The notes under the pieces: generated by a model | Databases searched by the model: none | Told to the model about the DNA's origin: nothing | Seen by the model: only the letters and a program-made list of their open reading frames with translations | Source: Dreissena polymorpha | Taxonomy: Eukaryota > Mollusca > Bivalvia > Myida > Dreissenidae | Length of the DNA: 64,000 nt | Direction of reading: 5' to 3' | NCBI RefSeq assembly: GCF_020536995.1 | Contig: NC_068362.1 | Location: 97,151,085-97,215,084 of the forward strand | Part shown: in pieces, positions 24,981 through 35,121 of the stretch | How the letters are laid out: each line of letters opens with the position of its first letter | Position numbering within the stretch: the stretch's first letter is position 1 | Translations under genes and position numbers: made by a program

Positions 24981-24986
24981 AATAAA
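24981..24986 (+). terminator. AATAAA poly(A) signal for the homeobox gene
   Basis: A canonical AATAAA lies 283 bp after the stop codon and is followed by T-rich DNA. Another AATAAA at about 24756 is closer and could serve as an alternative. Confidence 0.5.
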
Positions 24987-24989
24987 GAA

Positions 24990-25692
24990 TTTGTCTGTGC
25001 TTTCTTTTGTTTTTTTGACCTCATCTCAATTTGTATGCTTTTTTTGTACAGATAATCTAATATATTGCCTGTAATATTTATTTGTGATATGTTTATTACT
25101 AATGCTAATAAGTTATAAAACAACATGAAAATAAAAAAAAAAGAAAAGTGTTTGTGTTTTTTTTTCACGCACCAGTGAGTGCATTTGGTGATAAAACATT
25201 AGTCACACAGTCGCTATTCATACTGATTTCTTCAATAGTTGATGATAATTTTCAAACATTTTATTTTACAATTGTATTTTACCAGAAATCTGTCCTGTTA
25301 CGCCTATCTGGTGAATCATGCGTCGTTACAACCGGATTAATGGCATAAAACGTCGCAGACGAATGCCTTAATGCAATTGACCATTGCATTTGCGTTGTTG
25401 GGTAAATATTCTAAATAAGTATACCGGTAATAAGAAATTGTTTCGGCCGTCAGATTGGAGAGATATACAAGAAGAAAAATGTATACTGGGGATAATCGGA
25501 GAAAACGTTCTCCTTAGCCTAATTTCACTTCGAAGGTCGTGGACAAATTCGCATGGACAACCTAACGACACACCTCCTCATTGTTGTGTTAGGGTTCATA
25601 TTTCAATTGGCCGAAAAATGCGTCTCAGTTATCGGATTCATACACACTTTCGTCCCACATTCCATTATGCCATTTCTGTTACTGTTGCAGTC
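24990..25692. other. Intergenic, nothing firm
   Basis: An open frame at 25384-25737 reads into the MITE that follows and shows no recognisable domain, so I do not treat it as a gene. Confidence 0.35.
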
Positions 25693-25701
25693 ATAAATAA
25701 C

Positions 25702-26333
25702 GCTCGATTGGTCATTGTAGGATTGGGTACTACTTAAATGTACTCCGGCTACGAAAATTACGACATCTGGCGGGATAACAAAACTACCAGAGGAAATTTT
25801 AAGTATTCTGTATTGAAGCTTGTCGTTAAATGCTTTATATTGATACATTAAAACATTGGACCAAAAGATATCCAGTAAAAAAAAATCAAGAAAACAATTT
25901 AAAAAAGGAAAAAAAGTAACCAGAAACTGGGCTCGAACCACTGACCCCTGGAGTCCTGGAGTAAAAGTCTCCCGCTTAGACCACTCGAACATCAGTGCTC
26001 ATGTTATCACCGGATGAATTCTTTAAGCAATCCTCATAGTTTTCCAAAATATAACTACAACAACAGAACTTTTCAATTATTCATCGTTTCGCGTTGCAAC
26101 GCTTTATACTTTTCAGGTTTTCAAATCGTCAACAGATGCATATAATGGATATTTTAGAGCTTGATAAATGTTCAGTTTTACTATTTCCTCACAAATATCA
26201 TAACTAAAATGAAAATTTGCGTATCTGAAACAACTTTGTTAATTTTGCCAATTTACCAAAACGTAAAAAGGCCCCTTTAAAAGTACCCATGGTACATTTA
26301 AGTAGTAACCGAGCCGACAATGACAAATCGAGC
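25702..26333 (+). mobile_element. MULE-like MITE copy (F), interrupted by a tRNA-derived insert
   Basis: The left terminus GCTCGATTGGTCATTGTAGG and right terminus GCCGACAATGACAAATCGAG belong to the MITE family. Near-identical 9-bp repeats flank it (ATAAATAAC at 25693-25701, ATAAATAAA at 26334-26342). Most of the usual interior is replaced by about 500 bp of other DNA, including the tRNA-like segment at 25922-25993. Confidence 0.7.
25922..25993 (-). repeat. tRNA-derived SINE head
   Basis: On the minus strand box A (TGGTCTAAGCGG) and box B (GGTTCGAGCCC) are intact and correctly spaced, followed about 15 bp later by a T-rich run. The anticodon loop does not have the conserved T33, so it is judged a SINE head rather than a tRNA gene. 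Confidence 0.55.
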
Positions 26334-26342
26334 ATAAATAAA

Positions 26343-27102
26343 TGTTCCACTTCTTTTATGCGTTTATACTTCGAACAGGCTCCTCGCTCTTTATTTACTT
26401 CTCCATTGTGAATTGACACCTTGTTTTATATGTATAAGCACCAACTGATATGTATATATGTAATGGTTACTTGTTTGACGATAATTTTGCATATTTTCAA
26501 TTAATAACACTGTCTGACTTAAATTTTCAATCGAAAAGTATTGTGAGAAGATTTTTCATGTGCGATAGAAAAATGCGTGTTATTGAAGTACATGTTTTAA
26601 CATACCATATATTTAGACCTATGCAATTTAGTTTGAACAGGTAATTGATTTCAATCTTTAAGAACAAACACATGTTAAATACATTATATGCCACATTTAA
26701 TAGTATCAATTAATGATTAATTATGTAGTATCAATTACATCAAAATCCAAATATAAATTGATACTTTTTACATTTACGTACACAAAAGTGCACGACGTTT
26801 AATATACGTGTACATACATAACATAATCATATGTAATGGATATTTTTTTTAAAGTCCTTTATTGGGAAAATACCTGCAAACTAAACTATATTTACACACA
26901 CACACTATGTATTAATGTTCAAAGTCAACAAACATCAGTTAAAAAATTGTATAGTTAAATATGAAACGCACAAAATAGCCAACCATTTCATGAGTTGGAT
27001 AAGCGACTAACAACAGAAAACAGCATCACCAACAAATACAGCGTTTGTTCTAAATTTGTTATTTAGAACACGGTGGTTAGCGTGTGGCTACGATGTTTCT
27101 TA
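26343..27102. other. Intergenic, AT-rich
   Basis: No gene or bounded element is recognised. Confidence 0.35.
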
Positions 27103-27267
27103 GTGAACACATCATTTTAAATGATAAATAATCAAATTATAACGAAAAATCAAAATGAATTTTTCACTATCAAATATAGATCTATAAATATTTGATAGTG
27201 ATTTTTTTCAGAAACGTCGATTTTTCGTTATAATTTGATTATTTATCATTCAAAATGATGTTCTCAC
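27103..27267. repeat. 165-bp foldback (imperfect palindrome)
   Basis: Outer arms of 49 nt (containing GATAAATAATCAAATTATAA and its inverse) match with about three differences. An inner pair, CACTATCAAATAT / ATATTTGATAGTG, lies between them. The hairpin ends about 30 bp before the left terminus of the large inverted-repeat element. Confidence 0.9.
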
Positions 27268-27319
27268 TAATTAATATTATAGCCACATGCCAACCACCTG
27301 TACGGAATCAGGATAGGGC

Positions 27320-28205
27320 CAAGTTGAGTGTCGCGTCGCGTGTCGACCTTCGAGGTCGACACACGACATTCAAGCGACATTCTCTCGACGCTAAATACGA
27401 CGCGAAAAAATCATGCGACAATCAATATTTGAGTGTAGCATATCGCGCTGGGTTTTAGAAAAAAAAATCGCAGAAAATCTTTACTGTCGACTGAATTGTC
27501 GCGCGTCGTATTGAGCGTCGAGAGAATATCGCTTGAATGTCGCGAAAATGTCGACCTTCGAGCGCGACACTCGACATTCTCTCGAAGCACGATACGACGC
27601 GCGACATTCAATATGATATATCGCGCGAATGTCGCCTGTCGACCTAAAAATCACACGACATTCTCTCGACGCACGACATTCTCTCGACGCTCAATACGAT
27701 ATATCGAGCCAATATCGCGCAATTGTCTCTTGTCGACCTAAAAACCCATAGGTCGACACGCGACAGTCTCTCGACGCTCAATACGACGCGCGACAATCAT
27801 GCGACAATCAATATTTGAGTGTCGCATATCGCGCTGGGTTTAGAAAAAAAAATCGCAGAAAATCTTGACTGTCGACTGATTTGTCGCGCGTCGTATTGAG
27901 CGTCGAGAGAATGTCGCTTGAATGTCGCGAGAATGTCGTGTGCCGACCTTCGAGCGCGACACTCGACATTCTCTTGACATTCTCTCGACGCACGATACGA
28001 CGCGCGACATTCAATATGATATACCGCGAGAATGTCGCCTGTCGACCTAAAAATCACTAGGTCGACACACGACATTCTCTCGACGCACGACATTCTCTCG
28101 ACGCTCAATACGATATATCGAGCCAATATCGCGCAATTGTCGCTTGTCGACCTTAAAACCCCTAGATCGACACACAACACCCTCTCGACGCTCAATACGA
28201 TATAC
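27320..28205. repeat. Left GTCGA-rich subrepeat arm
   Basis: Short motifs such as TCGAGAGAATGTCG and GTCGACACACGACATTC recur many times. A larger block containing ATTTGAGTGT and CGCGCTGGGTTT appears at about 27408-27500 and again at about 27800-27900, so the arm itself contains a roughly 390-bp duplication. It is unusually CpG-rich for this region. Confidence 0.85.
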
Positions 28206-28282
28206 CGGTGTAGGAGTATTTTTTTCATCTGCAAGCAAGGTGTTATAGTAACTTTTTCAGCTTAAATAAAAATAGCGGCATC

Positions 28283-28346
28283 TAGTAGCAGCAATAACAG
28301 CAGCAGCAGCAGCAACAGAAGCAGCAGCAGTAGCAGCAGTAGCAGC

Positions 28347-28378
<32 letters not shown>

Positions 28379-28572
28379 TAGCAGCAGCTGCAGCAGTAGT
28401 AACAGGAGCAGCAGTAGTAACAGTATTAGAAGTTGTTGTAGTAGTAGCAGCAGCAGCAGTAGCAGCAGCAGCAGTAGCAGCAGCAGCAGCTGTTGCAGCA
28501 GTAGCAGCTGTTGCAACAGTAGCAGCTGTTGCAGCAGTAGCAGCAGCAGTAGCAGCAGTAGTAGCAGTAGTT

Positions 28573-28623
<51 letters not shown>

Positions 28624-29170
28624 ATAGTAGTGGTTGTTGTAGTAGTAGTAGTAGTCGTAGTAGTAGTAGTAGTTGTTGTAGTAGTAGTAGTAATAGAAGT
28701 AGTAGCGGTAGTGGTAGTGAGACTGGTAGTAGTGGTTGTGGTAGTGGGACTGGTGGTAGTGGTAGTAGTTGTTGTAGTAGTAGCAGAATCAGGAGTAGTA
28801 ATAGTAGCAGTAGCAGTGTAGTAGCAGTAACAGCACCACCAGCAGTAGCGGTAGTAGTTGTTGTTGTAGTAGTAGTAGTAGCTGCAGTAGAAGCAGTAGC
28901 AGCAGCAGCAGTAGCAGTATCATCAGTAGCGGCAGTAGCAGCAGCAGTAGCATTATTATTAGTATTAGTAGTAGCTGCAGTAGAAGCAGAAGCAGCAGTA
29001 GCAGCAGCAGTCGCAGCAGTCGCAGCAGTAGCAGCAGTAACAGCAGTAGCAGTAGTAGCAGCAGTAGCAGGAGTAGCTGCAGTAGCAGTAGTAGCAGTAG
29101 TAGCAGCAGTAGTAGGAGTAGCAGTAGTAGTAGTAGTAGTAGTAGTAGTAGCAGCAGTAGCTGCAGTAGC
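28283..29170. repeat. Trinucleotide array (CAG/TAG type), left arm
   Basis: Nearly 300 consecutive triplets, chiefly CAG and TAG with scattered variants. Landmark variants (for example GGTAGTGGGACTGGTGG near 28740-28760) recur inverted in the right arm, showing common origin. Confidence 0.95.
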
Positions 29171-29924
29171 AAATAACTGCATAAACATTGCATGCTATGC
29201 ATTTTCCAGATTTTTCTTCAAGATTCAATAACATGAACTGGAATTGTTATCTCTTTTAGGTATTATCTGCCTATGGCAATTTTGAGTGCGAGCTGCACAT
29301 CATAATTATGATATTGGTTCTTATTCCATGAACAATGAAATCAAAGCACAATGCTCTATAATCTGTAGATTATGTAACTTTTTCAATTGTTTATCAGTCT
29401 ATTAACAACCATTTATTGTAATAGCCTTACATATAGATGATACAAGTGTTGTTTATTCATAGATAAATAATTGATGGAACTTGGAAATAATTTGATCTGG
29501 AAAATTTTTGAAAATTGGGGACCTTGATTCTGAATTTTGTCAAACATAGTTTTGTTCCGTGAATATAGGGTATCATGGTTTGCGCTCATTATGTTATGGA
29601 TTTTGTTGTTCTTCAGGTATAAAATATATAAATAAATCACATGAAGAAAAGAGAAGCTAGTTGTTAAAATTTTAGTTATTATGATATAATTATATAACAC
29701 AGCAAAACATAACTGCAAGAATGTTGAGTGGACACATTAATAATGATTAATAAAATAAAAGTATCGTTCAACCCAGTACAACAAAATATGCATCATTTTA
29801 AACGGACAAATCATACATTATTACATGTAACTGTGTCATGAATCAAAAGTAAAGAGCATTCAGACGGCTATTATCTAATTAATGCATGCGCCTAAATTGT
29901 TTTACCAGATTGCATGTTCAGTCC

Positions 29925-30092
29925 ACACTAATAAGGGAGACACTTTCCGCTTTTGTCGTATTTTTCTATGAGCGAAAATCCAGTTATGACAGAGAGTATC
30001 GCACCTGATAAGCCTGTGCGGACTACACAGCCTAATCTGGGACAACACTATGTACATGCATTAAAACCTCTTTTTACAGAGCGAGCCTCAAG
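29925..30092. mobile_element. Short inverted-repeat element (bivalve MITE type), copy 2
   Basis: It shares GCCTGTGCGGACTACACAGC, CTAATCTGGGACAACACT and the GACACTTTCCGCTTTT module with the family seen at 20811-20957. The ends are diverged. Confidence 0.6.
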
Positions 30093-30245
30093 TATTTATT
30101 AAATGATTAATTAAGTCTTCTTACATGATTTTTTAAGAAACACTCAGAAACCTCTCAGTAAAACATGATTTATTTGATAGCAGGCGCAGGAAAATTAATT
30201 GAACTTGAGAAAAATTATTCAGGAAATGTACATGAAGTTCCAAGC

Positions 30246-30449
30246 TTAACTAAACAGCACTGTCATTTCAAGCAATATATCGAATAAATGTCTTGTTACT
30301 CGATAGTGTGCACGAAAATCGTCGATATTTTCTGGTATTCCCATGTAATTTGGTACTGTATGATGTTCTTGTTTTGAGAGAGTATACTCAAAATAGTTAG
30401 TATACTGTATTCTTAAATAACCCATCCAAACTAAAGCGCATCCCATCAC
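30246..30449 (-). pseudogene. PIF/Harbinger-like transposase fragment, N-terminal part
   Basis: The 67-residue frame contains VPNYMGIPENIDDFRAHYRV followed by TRHLFDILLE. This resembles the segment before the DDE domain of Harbinger-type transposases, where a D-[DE]-F-R-x-H-[FY]-R core precedes a hydrophobic helix. No DDE catalytic region was found downstream on the minus strand inside the core, so only an exon or fragment remains. It could be the relic of the enzyme that once moved the surrounding element or an unrelated insertion. The match is by eye and short. Confidence 0.4.
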
Positions 30450-30784
30450 TTACCCTACCAAACATGCATATTACAACTTACGTTTCCAGACTAAAGTGAG
30501 CGATCGAAGTCGACCCTAGTTTACAGTAAAGATGGTAAAGTTTTTCGGCAAACGAAGTTAAACTCCTTGTCTCTATTATAGATAATAGCATATAAAAATA
30601 AAAAAATAACAAAAGTATGGGCTTCCATACTGAGCTTAGAACCAGAAGAAAACATGTGTTTATTGCATGGAATTTCAGCCGAATAAACATCTTAATGTGA
30701 CTTGAACACTAACACGTGAGTGTAAAATAGTGTGAACCCAAACGACCATACTCGCAACAATCACGCACCAATGACTGAATTTTG

Positions 30785-31023
30785 ACTACTACTCTAGTAG
30801 TGCTATTATTACTGCTGCAGCTACTACTACTATAACAACTACTTCTACTGCAAATGCTGGTGGTGCTGGTGCTGCTACTGCAATGCTACTGCTACTATTA
30901 CTTCTACTACTTCTACTACTACAAATACTACTACCACTACTACCAGTCCCACTACCACTATAACCAGTCTCACTACCACTACCGCTACTACCATCACTTC
31001 TACTACTACTACTACTGCTACTT

Positions 31024-31091
<68 letters not shown>

Positions 31092-31323
31092 GCTACTACT
31101 GCTACTACTACTACTGCTGCTTCTTCTGCTACTACTGCTACTTCTGCTACTCCTGCTACTGCTGCTACTGCTGTTACTCCTGCTACTGCTACTACTACTG
31201 CTGCTACTGCTGCTACTACTGCTACTGCTGCTACTCCTGCTACTGCTCTTATTGCTGCTTCTGTGGCTAGAGCTGCTACAGCTGCTACTGCTGCTGCTGA
31301 TGTTGCTACTGCTGCTACTGCTG

Positions 31324-31361
<38 letters not shown>

Positions 31362-31419
31362 GCTACTACTACTACTACTACTACTACTACTAATAATAAT
31401 AATACTAAAAATATTTCTG

Positions 31420-31453
<34 letters not shown>

Positions 31454-31590
31454 TACTGCTACTACTACTGCTACCCCTGCTACTGCTGTTACTACTGCTA
31501 CAGCTGCTACTGCTGCTGCTGCTTCTGCTGCTATTGCTGCTACTACTACTACTGCTGCTACTTCTGCTACAGCTGCTAATGCTGCTGCTG

Positions 31591-31647
<57 letters not shown>

Positions 31648-31648
31648 T

Positions 31649-31687
<39 letters not shown>

Positions 31688-32174
31688 TACTACTGCTACT
31701 ATTTCTGCCACTGCCGCTACTGCTGATACTGCTACTGCTGCTTCTGTTGCTACTGATGCTGCTGTTACTGCTTCTACTGCAGCTACTACTACTACTATTA
31801 CAACAACTACTAATACTGCTTCTCCTGCTGCTACTGCTGCTGCTACTCCTGCTGCTGATACTGATGCTGCTGCTAATGCTGCTTCTGCTTCTACTGCAGC
31901 TGCTACTAGTACTACAACAACTACTACTACTACTACTACTGCTGCTGCTACTGATGCTGCTGCTACTGATGCTGCTGCTACTGCTGCTTCTACTGCAGCT
32001 ACTACTACTTCTACTACAACTATTACTACCGATACTGCTGGTGGTGCTGGTACTGCTACTACACTGCTACTGGTAATATTACTACTCCTGATTCTGCTAC
32101 TACTAAAACTACTACTACCACTACCACCAGTCCCACTACCACAACCACTACTACCAGTCTCACTACCACTACCG

Positions 32175-32238
<64 letters not shown>

Positions 32239-32253
32239 AACAACCACTACTAT

Positions 32254-32317
<64 letters not shown>

Positions 32318-32817
32318 GCTGCTGCTGCTACTACTGCTGCTACTGCTGCTGATGCAACAGCTGCTACTTCTTCTGCTGCTGCTACTCCTGCTGCTTCTAC
32401 TGCAGCTACTATTACTATTACAACAACTACAACTACTGCTACTGTTGGTTGTGCTGCAACTACTACTACACTGCTACTGCTACTATTACAACTCCTTCTA
32501 CTACTACTACTTCTACTACTGCTACTACTACTACTGCTACTACTACTACTACTACTACTACTGCAGCTACTTCTGCTACTACTGCCACTGCTGCTACTCC
32601 TTCTACTGCTGCTACTGCTACTACTGTTGCTACTGCTGCTACTGCTGTTGCTGCTACTGCGGCTGCTACTGATGCTGCGGCTACTGCTTCTACTGCAGCT
32701 ACTTCTACTACTACTACAACAACTTCTAATACTGTTACTACTGCTACTGCTACTACTGCTGCAGCTGCTGCTACTGCTGCTGCTGCTACTGTTGCTGCTG
32801 CTGTTATTGCTGCTTCT
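30785..32817. repeat. Trinucleotide array (CTG/CTA type), right arm
   Basis: About 2 kb of triplets, mostly ACT, GCT and TCT combinations, complementary in type to the left arm. The landmark ACCAGTCCCACTACCAC occurs twice (about 30940 and 32128), which indicates a direct duplication of roughly 1.2 kb inside this arm. Long Leu-, Thr/Ala- or Val-rich frames on both strands are artefacts of the triplet period. Confidence 0.95.
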
Positions 32818-32884
32818 AGATGCCGCTATTTTAACTTAAGCTGAACAAGTTACTATAACACCTTGCTTGCAGATGAAAAAATTA

Positions 32885-33660
32885 CTCCCACACCGGTCGA
32901 CAAGCGACAATTGCGCGATATTGGCTCGATATATCGTATTGAGCGTCGAGAGAATGTCGTGCGTCGACAGGCGACATTCTCGCGATATATTGAATGTCGC
33001 GCGTCGTATCGTGCGTCGAGAGAATGTCGAATGTCGCGCTCGAAGGTCGACACACGACATTCTCGCGAAATTCTCTCGGCGCTCAATACGACGCGCGACA
33101 AATCAGTCGACAGTCAAGATTTTCTGCGATTTTTTTTCTCTAAAACCCAGCGCGATATGGGACACTCAAATATTGATTGTCGCATGATTGTCGCGCGTCG
33201 TACTGAGCGTCGAGAGAACGCGTGTGTCAACCTAGGGGTTTTAGGTCGACAAGCGACAATTGCGCGATATTGGCTCGATATATCGTATTGAGCGTCGATA
33301 GAATGTCGTGCGTCGAGAGAATGTCGTGTTATTTTTAGCTCGACAGGCGACATTCTCGCGATATATCATATGAATGTCGCGCGTCGTATCGTGCGTCGAG
33401 AGAATGTCGAGTGTCGCGCTCGAAGGTCGACACACGACATTCTCTCGACGCTCAATACGACGCGCGACAATTCAGTCGACAGTCAAGATTTTCTGCATTT
33501 TTTTTCTAAAACCCAGCGCGATATGCGACACTCAAATATTGATTGTCGCATGATTGTCGCGCGTCGTATTGAGCGTCGACAGAATGTCGCTTGAATGTCG
33601 TGTGTCGACCTCGAAGGTCGACACGCGACACTCAACTTGGCCCTATCCGGATTCCGTTCA
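32885..33660. repeat. Right GTCGA-rich subrepeat arm
   Basis: This is the inverted counterpart of 27320-28205, with the same CGCGATATGG/CGCGATATGC and GTCGACACACGACATTC motifs and the terminal GGCCCTATCCGGATTCCGT. Confidence 0.85.
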
Positions 33661-34098
33661 CCTGTGATTTAGAAGAGTAGTTTATCACAACGATCGTATT
33701 GAGCGTCGATAGAATGTCGTGCGTCGAGAGAATGTCGTGTTATTTTTAGCTCGACAGGCGACATTCTCGCGATATATCATATGAATGTCGCGCGTCGTAT
33801 CGTGCGTCGAGAGAATGTCGAGTGTCGCGCTCGAAGGTCGACACACGACATTCTCTCGACGCTCAATACGACGCGCGACAATTCAGTCGACAGTCAAGAT
33901 TTTCTGCATTTTTTTTCTAAAACCCAGCGCGATATGCGACACTCAAATATTGATTGTCGCATGATTGTCGCGCGTCGTATTGAGCGTCGACAGAATGTCG
34001 CTTGAATGTCGTGTGTCGACCTCGAAGGTCGACACGCGACACTCAACTTGGCCCTATCCGGATTCCGTTCACCTGTGATTTAGAAGAGTAGTTTATCG
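33283..34098. repeat. 411-bp tandem duplication at the right end of the large element
   Basis: Two units start with TCGTATTGAGCGTCGATAGA at 33283 and 33694 and run to AGAAGAGTAGTTTATC. They appear identical over almost their whole length, so the duplication is recent. It includes the terminus and about 30 bp of flank. Confidence 0.9.
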
Positions 34099-34132
34099 CG
34101 TAGACCCTATTTGTAAAGAGTTAGAACGGTAG

Positions 34133-34369
34133 ATGACAAGAGTTATGCGTGTACCACAAATCGTTCTCTGTCTTGCGAGTTACCGAAAACTGTTCCACTA
34201 CAAAACGGCCAAGGATGTGACCGTGCTTTTTGGATCACTTGAAGAATGCATAAAAAGCCTTCGTGACCACGAAATACAAACAAATACGAGGTATGCTGTT
34301 GGCTTCAGCAGCAAAGGCTTTGGCAAAAGAAGTACCGGTAGGTCACCAGCAGTCAAAATACATTATTAA
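34133..34369 (+). CDS. Exon-like frame of unknown identity
   Basis: The 78-codon frame reads YRKLFHYKTAKDVTVLFGSL then EECIKSLRDHEIQTNTRYAV and GFSSKGFGKRS. Its composition is protein-like, unlike the surrounding repeats. A possible acceptor (ACGGTAG) precedes the ATG and a possible donor (ACCG|GTAGGT) lies at about 34337. I do not recognise the family. It could be an exon of an unassembled host gene or of a transposon. Confidence 0.3.
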   Translation: MTRVMRVPQIVLCLASYRKLFHYKTAKDVTVLFGSLEECIKSLRDHEIQTNTRYAVGFSSKGFGKRSTGRSPAVKIHY

Positions 34370-34540
34370 AATGAAAAATGACTAGGGTTTGTTTAACCAT
34401 GTGCGTTAAGTGCGTTTAAATCGGTGTGTAGATATACCGAAATCCTATTAATATTAATAATTTATCAAAATACTGCGGATATTAAGATAGAATATTGCAT
34501 AATTCACTGAAAAAGCAGCAGTATAATTAATTCCCCCTAC

Positions 34541-34925
34541 CAACCTTCCCCAGGACCCTACCCCCCACCCCAGCTTACCCCTTGGTTTCCAGATTGTTAA
34601 ATGTACACCTATTGTGTTTGGTTTGACTTTTCAACAACAAATAATGACAAAAATATGCGTATAGGTATTATAAACAGGCATGGCAACTCGAGTGTTCTCG
34701 ATGAAAACGGTCTTGTCCAGTGTTCCTCAATCTTTTGTCAATAGGCACATAGTGCGTTTTATACTTTGTTTTTATATAATACATTAACACAGGTTCTTTT
34801 TTCAAACTGTGTATTTTCGTCAATATTCCTTGTTGAAAAGTCAAACCAATCCCAATATGTGTACATTTAACAATCTGGAACCCTGGGATAAATGGGGGTG
34901 GCAGGTTGGGTCCGGGGAAAGTCAA
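34541..34925. repeat. Inverted repeat with about 100-bp arms
   Basis: Arms at about 34541-34661 and 34823-34925 share CCAGATTGTTAAATGTACAC and TGGTTTGACTTTTCAACAA in opposite orientation, with moderate divergence. About 160 bp lie between the arms. It resembles a MITE, but I cannot fix its ends. Confidence 0.7.
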
Positions 34926-35045
34926 TATACTTCATTTATTCGCATGCAAAATGACAAGAGTAAGAATAAACACATGCTTTATTTGTATTTTAGGTCACCA
35001 GCCTTCAATATGCTTTATATATTCATATTAAAAATGACAAGAGTT
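34926..35045 (-). repeat. Isolated monomers of the 41.9-45.1 kb satellite, inverted
   Basis: Read on the minus strand, the segment contains CTCTTGTCATTTTGCATGCG and AATAAATGAAGTATATTGAC, the core of the satellite monomer further right, and a second partial copy near 35025-35045. Confidence 0.65.
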
Positions 35046-35121
35046 TGAAGAAACATATATATCGTTTACTTTTTTTGTTATCGCCACTTATTTATTTACT
35101 CAAAACATTTATACTCTTAAC

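Larger units (their letters stand above)
29171..30784. other. Core of the large inverted-repeat element
   Basis: Between the trinucleotide arms lie about 1.6 kb of ordinary AT-rich DNA. It contains a short inverted-repeat element (29925-30092) and a Harbinger-like transposase fragment on the minus strand (30246-30449). The remainder shows nothing recognisable. Confidence 0.6.
27299..33660. mobile_element. Large inverted-repeat element with trinucleotide-array arms
   Basis: The outer ends (ACGGAATCAGGATAGGGCC at left, its inverse with one change at right) open long inverted arms. In order, each arm has GTCGA-rich subrepeats (27320-28205; 32885-33650), a unique linker (28206-28282; 32818-32884) and a trinucleotide array (28283-29170; 30785-32817). 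The linkers share CTTGCTTGCAGATGAAAAA in opposite orientation. A 1.6-kb core separates the arms. The arms keep the same internal order but differ in array length. No complete transposase is present, and no clear target duplication could be fixed because the right end is tandemly duplicated. It is foldback-like in structure. Confidence 0.8.

Noticed and set aside
25384-25737. 117-codon plus-strand frame
   Set aside because: It ends inside a MITE terminus and shows no domain.
28262-29202. Open frames of 300 and 137 codons rich in Leu, Ala and Thr
   Set aside because: They lie in a trinucleotide array that is open in several frames on both strands; composition is that of the repeat, with no domain or splice support.
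30854-32844. Open frames up to 469 codons (Tyr-, Leu-, Thr/Ala- or Val-rich)
   Set aside because: They have the same cause: period-three arrays without stop triplets. The overlapping frames contradict each other.
33370-34005. Two identical 74-codon frames
   Set aside because: They lie in the 411-bp tandem duplication of the GTCGA repeat arm; their identity reflects the duplication, not coding selection.
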